NCBI GenBank assembly: GCA_958299035.1
Contig: CATQJL010000190.1
Span: forward strand, 124,001 to 188,000
Length of the DNA: 64,000 nt
DNA from: Cylicocyclus nassatus
Taxonomy: Eukaryota; Nematoda; Chromadorea; Rhabditida; Strongylidae
Direction of reading: 5' to 3'
The translations under genes and the position numbers were made by a program. The notes beneath the pieces were generated by a model. That model had not been told where the DNA came from. It did no database searches and worked only from the letters and a program-made list of their open reading frames with translations. How positions within the stretch are numbered: the first letter of the stretch is position 1; each line of letters opens with the position of its first letter. Of the stretch, positions 11,555 to 24,122 are shown piece after piece.

Positions 11555-12974
11555 GTGTCAAGGCCTACGAGTGCGTGTCAAGGTAAGTGTCAAGGCCTAT
11601 GAATGCGTGTCAAGGCCTACGAGTGAGTGTCAAGGCCCACGAGTGCGTGTCAAAGCCTATGAATGCGTGTCAAGGCCTGCGAGTGCGTGTCAAGGCCTAC
11701 GAGTGCGTGTCAAGGCCTACGAGTGCGTGTCAAGGCCTACGAATGAGTGTCAAGGCCTACGAATGAGTGTCAAGGCCTACGAGTGCGTGTCAAGGCCTAC
11801 GAGTGAGTGTCAAGGCCCACGAGTGCGTGTCAAGGTCTATGAATGCGTGTCAAGGCCTACGAGTGCGTGTCAAGGCCTACGAGTGCGTGTCAAGGCCTAC
11901 GAATGCGTGTCAAGGCCTAAGAGTGCGTGTCAAGGCCTACGAAGGAGTGTCAAGGCCTACGAGTGCGTGTCAAGGCCTACGAGTGCGTGTCAAGGCCTAC
12001 GAATAAGTGTCAAGGCCTATGAATGCGTGTCAAGGCCTACGAGTGCGTGTCAAGGCCTATGAATGCGTGTCAAGGCCTACGAGTGCGTGTCAAGGCCTAC
12101 GAGTGCGTGTCAAGGCCTACGAGTGCGTGTCAAGGTAAGTGTCAAGGCCTATGAATGCGTGTCAAGGCCTACGAGTGAGTGTCAAGGCCCACGAGTGCGT
12201 GTCAAAGCCTATGAATGCGTGTCAAGGCCCACGAGTGCGTGTCAAGGCCTACGAGTGCGTGTCAAGGCCTACGAGTGCGTGTCAAGGCCTACGAATGAGT
12301 GTCAAGGCCTACGAATGAGTGTCAAGGCCTACGAGTGCGTGTCAAGGTAAGTGTCAAGGCCTATGAATGCGTGTCAAGGCCTACGAGTGAGTGTCAAGGC
12401 CCACGAGTGCGTGTCAAAGCCTACGAGTGAGTGTCAAGGCCCACGAGTGCGTGTCAAAGCCTACGAGTGCGTGTCAAGGTAAGTGTCAAGGCCTATGAAT
12501 GCGTGTCAAGGCCTACGAGTGAGTGTCAAGGCCCACGAGTGCGTGTCAAAGCCTACGAGTGAGTGTCAAGGCCCACGAGTGCGTGTCAAGGCCTACGAGT
12601 GCGTGTCAAGACCTACGAGTGCTTGTCAAGGCCTACGAGTGCGTGTCAAGGCCTACGAGTGCGTGTCAAGGCCTATGAATGCGTGTCAAGGCCTACGAGT
12701 GAGTGTCAAGGCCCACGAGTGCGTGTCAAAGCCTATGAATGCGTGTCAAGGCCCACGAGTGCGTGTCAAGGCCTACGAGTGCGTGTCAAGGCCTATGAAT
12801 GCGTGTCAAGGCCTACGAGTGAGTGTCAAGGCCCACGAGTGCGTGTCAAGGCCTACGAGTGCGTGTCAAGGTAAGTGTCAAGGCCTATGAATGCGTGTCA
12901 AGGCCTACGAGTGAGTGTCAAGGCCCACGAGTGCGTGTCAAAGCCTACGAGTGAGTGTCAAGGCCCACGAGTGC
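11555..12974 (+). repeat. 1,500-bp tandem duplication, copy 2
   Basis: Second copy of 10055-11474. After its end the sequence switches to the monomer order of the 2,140-bp family, so the copy boundary coincides with a change of higher-order type. Confidence 0.88.
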
Positions 12975-13765
12975 GTGTCAAAGCCTATGAATGCGTGTCA
13001 AGGCCTGCGAGTGCGTGTCAAGGCCTACGAGTGCGTGTCAAGGCCTACGAGTGCGTGTCAAGGCCTACGAATGAGTGTCAAGGCCTACGAATGAGTGTCA
13101 AGGCCTACGAGTGCGTGTCAAGGCCTACGAGTGAGTGTCAAGGCCCACGAATGAGTGTCAAGGCCTATGAATGCGTGTCAAGGCCTATGAATGCGTGTCA
13201 AGGCCTACGAGTGCGTGCCAAGGCCTACGAGTGCGTGTCAAGGCCTACGAATGCGTGTCAAGGCCTACGAATGAGAGTCGAGGCCTATGAATGCGTGTCA
13301 AGGCCCACGAATGAGTATCAAGGCCTACGAGTGCGTGTCAAGGCCTACGAGTGCGTGTCAAGGTAAGTGTCAAGGCCTATGAATGCGTGTCAAGGCCTAC
13401 GAGTGAGTGTCAAGGCCCACGAGTGCGTGTCAAGGCCTACGAGTGCGTGTCAAGGCCTACGAATGAGTGTCAAGGCCTACGAATGAGTGTCAAGGCCTAC
13501 GAGTGCGTGTCAAGGCCCACGAGTGAGTGTCAAGGCCCACGAGTGCGTGTCAAGGCCTATGAATGCGTGTCAAGGCCTACGAGTGCGTGTCAAGGCCTAC
13601 GAGTGCGTGTCAAGGCCTACGAATGCGTGTCAAGGCCTACGAGTGCGTGTCAAGGCCTACGAATGAGTGTCAAGGCCTACGAGTGCGTGTCAAGGCCTAC
13701 GAGTGCGTGTCAAGGCCTACGAATAAGTGTCAAGGCCTATGAATGCGTGTCAAGGCCTACGAGTG
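12351..13765 (+). repeat. 1.4-kb core of the 2,140-bp family, copy 1
   Basis: Starts after the 12-bp unit at 12339 and contains short units spaced 132, 392 and 492 bp apart. The same core recurs at 14491, 18511, 20651 and 24647. It contains CAAAGCC, CTTGTCAAGG, GTGCCAAGG, GAGAGTCGAGG and TAA-ending monomers in fixed order. It ends where this copy has CTACGAGTGA and copy 2 has CTACGAGTGC. Confidence 0.87.
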
Positions 13766-14490
13766 AGTGTCAAGGCCCACGAGTGCGTGTCAATGCCTAT
13801 GAATGCGTGTCAAGGCCTGCGAGTGCGTGTCAAGGCCTACGAGTGCGTGTCAAGGCCTACGAGTGCGTGTCAAGGCCTACGAATGAGTGTCAAGGCCTAC
13901 GAATGAGTGTCAAGGCCTACGAGTGCGTGTCAAGGCCTACGAGTGAGTGTCAAGGCCCACGAGTGCGTGTCAAGGCCTATGAATGCGTGTCAAGGCCTAC
14001 GAGTGCGTGTCAAGGCCTACGAGTGCGTGTCAAGGCCTACGAATGCGTGTCAAGGCCTAAGAGTGCGTGTCAAGGCCTACGAATGAGTGTCAAGGCCTAC
14101 GAGTGCGTGTCAAGGCCTACGAGTGCGTGTCAAGGCCTACGAATAAGTGTCAAGGCCTATGAATGCGTGTCAAGGCCTACGAGTGCGTGTCAAGGCCTAT
14201 GAATGCGTGTCAAGGCCTACGAGTGCGTGTCAAGGCCTACGAGTGCGTGTCAAGGCCTACGAGTGCGTGTCAAGGTAAGTGTCAAGGCCTATGAATGCGT
14301 GTCAAGGCCTACGAGTGAGTGTCAAGGCCCACGAGTGCGTGTCAAAGCCTATGAATGCGTGTCAAGGCCCACGAGTGCGTGTCAAGGCCTACGAGTGCGT
14401 GTCAAGGCCTACGAGTGCGTGTCAAGGCCTACGAATGAGTGTCAAGGCCTACGAATGAGTGTCAAGGCCTACGAGTGCGTGTCAAGGTAA

Positions 14491-15905
14491 GTGTCAAGGC
14501 CTATGAATGCGTGTCAAGGCCTACGAGTGAGTGTCAAGGCCCACGAGTGCGTGTCAAAGCCTACGAGTGAGTGTCAAGGCCCACGAGTGCGTGTCAAAGC
14601 CTACGAGTGCGTGTCAAGGTAAGTGTCAAGGCCTATGAATGCGTGTCAAGGCCTACGAGTGAGTGTCAAGGCCCACGAGTGCGTGTCAAAGCCTACGAGT
14701 GAGTGTCAAGGCCCACGAGTGCGTGTCAAGGCCTACGAGTGCGTGTCAAGACCTACGAGTGCTTGTCAAGGCCTACGAGTGCGTGTCAAGGCCTACGTGT
14801 GCGTGTCAAGGCCTATGAATGCGTGTCAAGGCCTACGAGTGAGTGTCAAGGCCCACGAGTGCGTGTCAAAGCCTATGAATGCGTGTCAAGGCCCACGAGT
14901 GCGTGTCAAGGCCTACGAGTGCGTGTCAAGGCCTATGAATGCGTGTCAAGGCCTACGAGTGAGTGTCAAGGCCCACGAGTGCGTGTCAAGGCCTACGAGT
15001 GCGTGTCAAGGTAAGTGTCAAGGCCTATGAATGCGTGTCAAGGCCTACGAGTGAGTGTCAAGGCCCACGAGTGCGTGTCAAAGCCTACGAGTGAGTGTCA
15101 AGGCCCACGAGTGCGTGTCAAAGCCTATGAATGCGTGTCAAGGCCTGCGAGTGCGTGTCAAGGCCTACGAGTGCGTGTCAAGGCCTACGAGTGCGTGTCA
15201 AGGCCTACGAATGAGTGTCAAGGCCTACGAATGAGTGTCAAGGCCTACGAGTGCGTGTCAAGGCCTACGAGTGAGTGTCAAGGCCCACGAATGAGTGTCA
15301 AGGCCTATGAATGCGTGTCAAGGCCTATGAATGCGTGTCAAGGCCTACGAGTGCGTGCCAAGGCCTACGAGTGCGTGTCAAGGCCTACGAATGCGTGTCA
15401 AGGCCTACGAATGAGAGTCGAGGCCTATGAATGCGTGTCAAGGCCCACGAATGAGTATCAAGGCCTACGAGTGCGTGTCAAGGCCTACGAGTGCGTGTCA
15501 AGGTAAGTGTCAAGGCCTATGAATGCGTGTCAAGGCCTACGAGTGAGTGTCAAGGCCCACGAGTGCGTGTCAAGGCCTACGAGTGCGTGTCAAGGCCTAC
15601 GAATGAGTGTCAAGGCCTACGAATGAGTGTCAAGGCCTACGAGTGCGTGTCAAGGCCCACGAGTGAGTGTCAAGGCCCACGAGTGCGTGTCAAGGCCTAT
15701 GAATGCGTGTCAAGGCCTACGAGTGCGTGTCAAGGCCTACGAGTGCGTGTCAAGGCCTACGAATGCGTGTCAAGGCCTACGAGTGCGTGTCAAGGCCTAC
15801 GAATGAGTGTCAAGGCCTACGAGTGCGTGTCAAGGCCTACGAGTGCGTGTCAAGGCCTACGAATAAGTGTCAAGGCCTATGAATGCGTGTCAAGGCCTAC
15901 GAGTG
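14491..15905 (+). repeat. 1.4-kb core of the 2,140-bp family, copy 2
   Basis: Offset 2,140 bp from copy 1. A private change is CTACGTGTGC at about 14794-14803, where the other copies have CTACGAGTGC. The adaptor lies 66 bp beyond the end of this core. Confidence 0.87.
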
Positions 15906-15971
15906 CGTGTCAAGGCCTATGAATGCGTGTCAAGGCCTACGAGTGCGTGTCAAGGCCTACGAGTGCGTGTC

Positions 15972-15997
15972 AGTACTCTGCGTTGATACCACTGCTT
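15972..15997 (-). other. Embedded SMART-type amplification adaptor (synthetic sequence)
   Basis: These 26 bases (AGTACTCT ... CACTGCTT) share nothing with the 20-bp repeat. They equal, over their full length, the reverse complement of the SMART/template-switch PCR oligo that begins AAGCAGTGGTATCAACGCAG, including one extra T at its 3' end. From memory, the same oligo is used as the amplification adaptor in low-input PacBio genomic libraries. The flanks are ordinary repeat: a monomer broken after GTGTC on the left and TACGAGTGC on the right. Together they occupy 40 bp, exactly two monomers, so register is unbroken. Read as protein this gives the odd residues YSALIPLL inside the repetitive frame. 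It is almost certainly untrimmed adaptor and should be masked, not read as biology. Confidence 0.95.
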
Positions 15998-17341
15998 TAC
16001 GAGTGCGTGTCAAGGCCTACGAGTGAGTGTCAAGGCCCACGAGTGCGTGTCAAGGCCTACGAGTGCGTGTCAAGGCCTATGAATGCGTGTCAAGGCCTAC
16101 GAATGAGTGTCAAGGCCTATGAATGCGTGTCAAGGCCTACAAATGCGTGTCAAGGCCCACGAATGCGTGTCAAGGCCTACGAATGCGTGTTAAGGCCCAC
16201 GAGTGCGTGTCAAGGCCTACGAGTGAGTGTCAAGGCCCACGAGTGCGTGTCAAGGCCTACGAGTGAGTGTCAAGGCCTACGAGTGAGTGTCAATGCCCAC
16301 GAGTGCGTGTCAAGGCCTACAAATGGGTGTCAAGGCCCACGAGTGAGTGTCAAGGCCTACGAGTGCGTGTCAAGGCCTACGAGTGCGTGTCAAGGTAAGT
16401 GTCAAGGCCTATGAATGCGTGTCAAGGCCTACGAGTGAGTGTCAAGGCCCACGAGTGCGTGTCAAAGCCTATGAATGCGTGTCAAGGCCTGCGAGTGCGT
16501 GTCAAGGCCCACGAGTGCGTGTCAAGGCCTACGAGTGAGTGTCAAGGCCCACGAGTGCGTGTCAAGGCCTACGAGTGCGTGTCAAGGCCTACGAGTGAGT
16601 GTCAATGCCCACGGGTGCGTGTCAAGGCCTACAAATGGGTGTCAAGGCCCACGAGTGAGTGTCAAGGCCTACGAGTGCGTGTCAAGGCCTACGAGTGCGT
16701 GTCAAGGTAAGTGTCAAGGCCTATGAATGCGTGTCAAGGCCTACGAGTGAGTGTCAAGGCCCACGAGTGCGTGTCAAAGCCTATGAATGCGTGTCAAGGC
16801 CTGCGAGTGCGTGTCAAGGCCTACGAGTGCGTGTCAAGGCCTACGAGTGCGTGTCAAGGCCTACGAATGAGTGTCAAGGCCTACGAATGAGTGTCAAGGC
16901 CTACGAGTGCGTGTCAAGGCCTACGAGTGAGTGTCAAGGCCCACGAGTGCGTGTCAAAGCCTATGAATGCGTGTCAAGGCCCACGAGTGCGTGTCAAGGC
17001 CTACGAGTGCGTGTCAAGGCCTACGAGTGCGTGTCAAGGCCTACGAGTGCGTGTCAAGGCCTACGAATGAGTGTCAAGGCCTACGAATGAGTGTCAAGGC
17101 CTACGAGTGCGTGTCAAGGTAAGTGTCAAGGCCTATGAATGCGTGTCAAGGCCTACGAGTGAGTGTCAAGGCCCACGAGTGCGTGTCAAAGCCTACGAGT
17201 GAGTGTCAAGGCCCACGAGTGCGTGTCAAAGCCTACGAGTGCGTGTCAAGGTAAGTGTCAAGGCCTATGAATGCGTGTCAAGGCCTACGAGTGAGTGTCA
17301 AGGCCCACGAGTGCGTGTCAAAGCCTACGAGTGAGTGTCAA
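15998..17341 (+). repeat. 1,388-bp duplication, copy 1
   Basis: Matches 17386-18729 from the base after the adaptor onward, including CAATGCCCACGGG near 16603-16615 and the short-unit spacing series 312, 412, 132. The sister copy shows what uninterrupted array looks like to the right of the adaptor. Confidence 0.83.
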
Positions 17342-17385
17342 GGCCTACGAGTGCGTGTCAAGGCCTACGAGTGAGTGTCAAGGCC

Positions 17386-18729
17386 TACGAGTGCGTGTCA
17401 AGGCCTACGAGTGAGTGTCAAGGCCCACGAGTGCGTGTCAAGGCCTACGAGTGCGTGTCAAGGCCTATGAATGCGTGTCAAGGCCTACGAATGAGTGTCA
17501 AGGCCTATGAATGCGTGTCAAGGCCTACAAATGCGTGTCAAGGCCCACGAATGCGTGTCAAGGCCTACGAATGCGTGTTAAGGCCCACGAGTGCGTGTCA
17601 AGGCCTACGAGTGAGTGTCAAGGCCCACGAGTGCGTGTCAAGGCCTACGAGTGAGTGTCAAGGCCTACGAGTGAGTGTCAATGCCCACGAGTGCGTGTCA
17701 AGGCCTACAAATGGGTGTCAAGGCCCACGAGTGAGTGTCAAGGCCTACGAGTGCGTGTCAAGGCCTACGAGTGCGTGTCAAGGTAAGTGTCAAGGCCTAT
17801 GAATGCGTGTCAAGGCCTACGAGTGAGTGTCAAGGCCCACGAGTGCGTGTCAAAGCCTATGAATGCGTGTCAAGGCCTGCGAGTGCGTGTCAAGGCCCAC
17901 GAGTGCGTGTCAAGGCCTACGAGTGAGTGTCAAGGCCCACGAGTGCGTGTCAAGGCCTACGAGTGCGTGTCAAGGCCTACGAGTGAGTGTCAATGCCCAC
18001 GGGTGCGTGTCAAGGCCTACAAATGGGTGTCAAGGCCCACGAGTGAGTGTCAAGGCCTACGAGTGCGTGTCAAGGCCTACGAGTGCGTGTCAAGGTAAGT
18101 GTCAAGGCCTATGAATGCGTGTCAAGGCCTACGAGTGAGTGTCAAGGCCCACGAGTGCGTGTCAAAGCCTATGAATGCGTGTCAAGGCCTGCGAGTGCGT
18201 GTCAAGGCCTACGAGTGCGTGTCAAGGCCTACGAGTGCGTGTCAAGGCCTACGAATGAGTGTCAAGGCCTACGAATGAGTGTCAAGGCCTACGAGTGCGT
18301 GTCAAGGCCTACGAGTGAGTGTCAAGGCCCACGAGTGCGTGTCAAAGCCTATGAATGCGTGTCAAGGCCCACGAGTGCGTGTCAAGGCCTACGAGTGCGT
18401 GTCAAGGCCTACGAGTGCGTGTCAAGGCCTACGAGTGCGTGTCAAGGCCTACGAATGAGTGTCAAGGCCTACGAATGAGTGTCAAGGCCTACGAGTGCGT
18501 GTCAAGGTAAGTGTCAAGGCCTATGAATGCGTGTCAAGGCCTACGAGTGAGTGTCAAGGCCCACGAGTGCGTGTCAAAGCCTACGAGTGAGTGTCAAGGC
18601 CCACGAGTGCGTGTCAAAGCCTACGAGTGCGTGTCAAGGTAAGTGTCAAGGCCTATGAATGCGTGTCAAGGCCTACGAGTGAGTGTCAAGGCCCACGAGT
18701 GCGTGTCAAAGCCTACGAGTGAGTGTCAA
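17386..18729 (+). repeat. 1,388-bp duplication, copy 2
   Basis: Second copy of 15998-17341. It overlaps the start of the third 1.4-kb core, so successive duplications here had staggered endpoints. Confidence 0.83.
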
Positions 18730-19925
18730 GGCCCACGAGTGCGTGTCAAGGCCTACGAGTGCGTGTCAAGACCTACGAGTGCTTGTCAAGGCCTACGAGT
18801 GCGTGTCAAGGCCTACGAGTGCGTGTCAAGGCCTATGAATGCGTGTCAAGGCCTACGAGTGAGTGTCAAGGCCCACGAGTGCGTGTCAAAGCCTATGAAT
18901 GCGTGTCAAGGCCCACGAGTGCGTGTCAAGGCCTACGAGTGCGTGTCAAGGCCTATGAATGCGTGTCAAGGCCTACGAGTGAGTGTCAAGGCCCACGAGT
19001 GCGTGTCAAGGCCTACGAGTGCGTGTCAAGGTAAGTGTCAAGGCCTATGAATGCGTGTCAAGGCCTACGAGTGAGTGTCAAGGCCCACGAGTGCGTGTCA
19101 AAGCCTACGAGTGAGTGTCAAGGCCCACGAGTGCGTGTCAAAGCCTATGAATGCGTGTCAAGGCCTGCGAGTGCGTGTCAAGGCCTACGAGTGCGTGTCA
19201 AGGCCTACGAGTGCGTGTCAAGGCCTACGAATGAGTGTCAAGGCCTACGAATGAGTGTCAAGGCCTACGAGTGCGTGTCAAGGCCTACGAGTGAGTGTCA
19301 AGGCCCACGAATGAGTGTCAAGGCCTATGAATGCGTGTCAAGGCCTATGAATGCGTGTCAAGGCCTACGAGTGCGTGCCAAGGCCTACGAGTGCGTGTCA
19401 AGGCCTACGAATGCGTGTCAAGGCCTACGAATGAGAGTCGAGGCCTATGAATGCGTGTCAAGGCCCACGAATGAGTATCAAGGCCTACGAGTGCGTGTCA
19501 AGGCCTACGAGTGCGTGTCAAGGTAAGTGTCAAGGCCTATGAATGCGTGTCAAGGCCTACGAGTGAGTGTCAAGGCCCACGAGTGCGTGTCAAGGCCTAC
19601 GAGTGCGTGTCAAGGCCTACGAATGAGTGTCAAGGCCTACGAATGAGTGTCAAGGCCTACGAGTGCGTGTCAAGGCCCACGAGTGAGTGTCAAGGCCCAC
19701 GAGTGCGTGTCAAGGCCTATGAATGCGTGTCAAGGCCTACGAGTGCGTGTCAAGGCCTACGAGTGCGTGTCAAGGCCTACGAATGCGTGTCAAGGCCTAC
19801 GAGTGCGTGTCAAGGCCTACGAATGAGTGTCAAGGCCTACGAGTGCGTGTCAAGGCCTACGAGTGCGTGTCAAGGCCTACGAATAAGTGTCAAGGCCTAT
19901 GAATGCGTGTCAAGGCCTACGAGTG
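18511..19925 (+). repeat. 1.4-kb core of the 2,140-bp family, copy 3
   Basis: Offset 4,020 bp from copy 2 and 2,140 bp from copy 4, with the same internal short-unit spacings (132, 392, 492). Confidence 0.87.
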
Positions 19926-20126
19926 AGTGTCAAGGCCCACGAGTGCGTGTCAAAGCCTATGAATGCGTGTCAAGGCCTGCGAGTGCGTGTCAAGGCCTAC
20001 GAGTGCGTGTCAAGGCCTACGAGTGCGTGTCAAGGCCTACGAATGAGTGTCAAGGCCTACGAATGAGTGTCAAGGCCTACGAGTGCGTGTCAAGGCCTAC
20101 GAGTGAGTGTCAAGGCCCACGAGTGC

Positions 20127-23100
20127 GTGTCAAGGCCTATGAATGCGTGTCAAGGCCTACGAGTGCGTGTCAAGGCCTACGAGTGCGTGTCAAGGCCTAC
20201 GAATGCGTGTCAAGGCCTAAGAGTGCGTGTCAAGGCCTACGAATGAGTGTCAAGGCCTACGAGTGCGTGTCAAGGCCTACGAGTGCGTGTCAAGGCCTAC
20301 GAATAAGTGTCAAGGCCTATGAATGCGTGTCAAGGCCTACGAGTGCGTGTCAAGGCCTATGAATGCGTGTCAAGGCCTACGAGTGCGTGTCAAGGCCTAC
20401 GAGTGCGTGTCAAGGCCTACGAGTGCGTGTCAAGGTAAGTGTCAAGGCCTATGAATGCGTGTCAAGGCCTACGAGTGAGTGTCAAGGCCCACGAGTGCGT
20501 GTCAAAGCCTATGAATGCGTGTCAAGGCCCACGAGTGCGTGTCAAGGCCTACGAGTGCGTGTCAAGGCCTACGAGTGCGTGTCAAGGCCTACGAATGAGT
20601 GTCAAGGCCTACGAATGAGTGTCAAGGCCTACGAGTGCGTGTCAAGGTAAGTGTCAAGGCCTATGAATGCGTGTCAAGGCCTACGAGTGAGTGTCAAGGC
20701 CCACGAGTGCGTGTCAAAGCCTACGAGTGAGTGTCAAGGCCCACGAGTGCGTGTCAAAGCCTACGAGTGCGTGTCAAGGTAAGTGTCAAGGCCTATGAAT
20801 GCGTGTCAAGGCCTACGAGTGATTGTCAAGGCCCACGAGTGCGTGTCAAAGCCTACGAGTGAGTGTCAAGGCCCACGAGTGCGTGTCAAGGCCTACGAGT
20901 GCGTGTCAAGACCTACGAGTGCTTGTCAAGGCCTACGAGTGCGTGTCAAGGCCTACGAGTGCGTGTCAAGGCCTATGAATGCGTGTCAAGGCCTACGAGT
21001 GAGTGTCAAGGCCCACGAGTGCGTGTCAAAGCCTATGAATGCGTGTCAAGGCCCACGAGTGCGTGTCAAGGCCTACGAGTGCGTGTCAAGGCCTATGAAT
21101 GCGTGTCAAGGCCTACGAGTGAGTGTCAAGGCCCACGAGTGCGTGTCAAGGCCTACGAGTGCGTGTCAAGGTAAGTGTCAAGGCCTATGAATGCGTGTCA
21201 AGGCCTACGAGTGAGTGTCAAGGCCCACGAGTGCGTGTCAAAGCCTACGAGTGAGTGTCAAGGCCCACGAGTGCGTGTCAAAGCCTATGAATGCGTGTCA
21301 AGGCCTGCGAGTGCGTGTCAAGGCCTACGAGTGCGTGTCAAGGCCTACGAGTGCGTGTCAAGGCCTACGAATGAGTGTCAAGGCCTACGAATGAGTGTCA
21401 AGGCCTACGAGTGCGTGTCAAGGCCTACGAGTGAGTGTCAAGGCCCACGAATGAGTGTCAAGGCCTATGAATGCGTGTCAAGGCCTATGAATGCGTGTCA
21501 AGGCCTACGAGTGCGTGCCAAGGCCTACGAGTGCGTGTCAAGGCCTACGAATGCGTGTCAAGGCCTACGAATGAGAATCGAGGCCTATGAATGCGTGTCA
21601 AGGCCCACGAATGAGTATCAAGGCCTACGAGTGCGTGTCAAGGCCTACGAGTGCGTGTCAAGGTAAGTGTCAAGGCCTATGAATGCGTGTCAAGGCCTAC
21701 GAGTGAGTGTCAAGGCCCACGAGTGCGTGTCAAGGCCTACGAGTGCGTGTCAAGGCCTACGAATGAGTGTCAAGGCCTACGAATGAGTGTCAAGGCCTAC
21801 GAGTGCGTGTCAAGGCCCACGAGTGAGTGTCAAGGCCCACGAGTGCGTGTCAAGGCCTATGAATGCGTGTCAAGGCCTACGAGTGCGTGTCAAGGCCTAC
21901 GAGTGCGTGTCAAGGCCTACGAATGCGTGTCAAGGCCTACGAGTGCGTGTCAAGGCCTACGAATGAGTGTCAAGGCCTACGAGTGCGTGTCAAGGCCTAC
22001 GAGTGCGTGTCAAGGCCTACGAATAAGTGTCAAGGCCTATGAATGCGTGTCAAGGCCTACGAGTGCGTGTCAAGGCCTATGAATGCGTGTCAAGGCCTAC
22101 GAGTGCGTGTCAAGGCCTACGAGTGCGTGTCAAGGCCTACGAGTGAGTGTCAAGGCCTACGAGTGCGTGTCAAGGCCTACGAGTGAGTGTCAAGGCCCAC
22201 GAGTGCGTGTCAAGGCCTACGAGTGCGTGTCAAGGCCTATGAATGCGTGTCAAGGCCTACGAATGAGTGTCAAGGCCTATGAATGCGTGTCAAGGCCTAC
22301 GAGTGCGTGTCAAGGCCTACGAGTGCGTGTCAAGGCCTACAAATGCGTGTCAAGGCCCACGAATGCGTGTCAAGGCCTACGAATGCGTGTTAAGGCCCAC
22401 GAGTGCGTGTCAAGGCCTACGAGTGAGTGTCAAGGCCCACGAGTGCGTGTCAAGGCCTACGAGTGAGTGTCAAGGCCTACGAGTGAGTGTCAATGCCCAC
22501 GAGTGCGTGTCAAAGCCTATGAATGCGTGTCAAGGCCTGCGAGTGCGTGTCAAGGCCCACGAGTGCGTGTCAAGGCCTACGAGTGAGTGTCAAGGCCCAC
22601 GAGTGCGTGTCAAGGCCTACGAGTGCGTGTCAAGGCCTACGAGTGAGTGTCAATGCCCACGGGTGCGTGTCAAGGCCTACAAATGGGTGTCAAGGCCCAC
22701 GAGTGAGTGTCAAGGCCTACGAGTGCGTGTCAAGGCCTACGAGTGCGTGTCAAGGTAAGTGTCAAGGCCTATGAATGCGTGTCAAGGCCTACGAGTGAGT
22801 GTCAAGGCCCACGAGTGCGTGTCAAAGCCTATGAATGCGTGTCAAGGCCTGCGAGTGCGTGTCAAGGCCTACGAGTGCGTGTCAAGGCCTACGAGTGCGT
22901 GTCAAGGCCTACGAATGAGTGTCAAGGCCTACGAATGAGTGTCAAGGCCTACGAGTGCGTGTCAAGGCCTACGAGTGAGTGTCAAGGCCCACGAGTGCGT
23001 GTCAAGGCCTATGAATGCGTGTCAAGGCCTACGAGTGCGTGTCAAGGCCTACGAGTGCGTGTCAAGGCCTACGAATGCGTGTCAAGGCCTAAGAGTGCGT

Positions 23101-24122
23101 GTCAAGGCCTACGAATGAGTGTCAAGGCCTACGAGTGCGTGTCAAGGCCTACGAGTGCGTGTCAAGGCCTACGAATAAGTGTCAAGGCCTATGAATGCGT
23201 GTCAAGGCCTACGAGTGCGTGTCAAGGCCTATGAATGCGTGTCAAGGCCTACGAGTGCGTGTCAAGGCCTACGAGTGCGTGTCAAGGCCTACGAGTGCGT
23301 GTCAAGGTAAGTGTCAAGGCCTATGAATGCGTGTCAAGGCCTACGAGTGAGTGTCAAGGCCCACGAGTGCGTGTCAAAGCCTATGAATGCGTGTCAAGGC
23401 CCACGAGTGCGTGTCAAGGCCTACGAGTGCGTGTCAAGGCCTACGAGTGCGTGTCAAGGCCTACGAATGAGTGTCAAGGCCTACGAATGAGTGTCAAGGC
23501 CTACGAGTGCGTGTCAAGGCCTACGAGTGCGTGTCAAGGCCTACGAATAAGTGTCAAGGCCTATGAATGCGTGTCAAGGCCTACGAGTGCGTGTCAAGGC
23601 CTATGAATGCGTGTCAAGGCCTACGAGTGCGTGTCAAGGCCTACGAGTGCGTGTCAAGGCCTACGAGTGAGTGTCAAGGCCTACGAGTGCGTGTCAAGGC
23701 CTACGAGTGAGTGTCAAGGCCCACGAGTGCGTGTCAAGGCCTACGAGTGCGTGTCAAGGCCTATGAATGCGTGTCAAGGCCTACGAATGAGTGTCAAGGC
23801 CTATGAATGCGTGTCAAGGCCTACGAGTGCGTGTCAAGGCCTACGAGTGCGTGTCAAGGCCTACAAATGCGTGTCAAGGCCCACGAATGCGTGTCAAGGC
23901 CTACGAATGCGTGTTTAGGCCCACGAGTGCGTGTCAAGGCCTACGAGTGAGTGTCAAGGCCCACGAGTGCGTGTCAAGGCCTACGAGTGCGTGTCAAGGC
24001 CTACGAGTGAGTGTCAATGCCCACGAGTGCGTGTCAAGGCCTACAAATGGGTGTCAAGGCCCACGAGTGAGTGTCAAGGCCTACGAGTGCGTGTCAAGGC
24101 CTACGAGTGCGTGTCAAGGTAA
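20127..24122 (+). repeat. 3,996-bp higher-order unit, copy 1
   Basis: Directly adjacent to its twin at 24123-28118. Short-unit spacings inside both are 212, 132, 392, 492, 1092, 552, 812 and 312 bp, which add up to 3,996. I found no difference between the copies in any segment compared, including rare markers such as GATTGTCAAGG (20821), GAGAATCGAGG (near 21571) and TGTTTAGG (near 23912). Either a very recent tandem duplication or an assembly duplication. Confidence 0.9.
20651..22065 (+). repeat. 1.4-kb core of the 2,140-bp family, copy 4
   Basis: Carries two changes absent from copies 1-3, GATTGTCAAGG at 20821-20831 and GAGAATCGAGG near 21571-21581. Both are shared with copy 5, so copy 5 derives from this one through the 3,996-bp duplication. 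Confidence 0.87.

Noticed and set aside
15923..16414. Unusual peptide YSALIPLL inside the repeat frame, as a possible novel coding insert
   Set aside because: It is the translation of the synthetic adaptor at 15972-15997.
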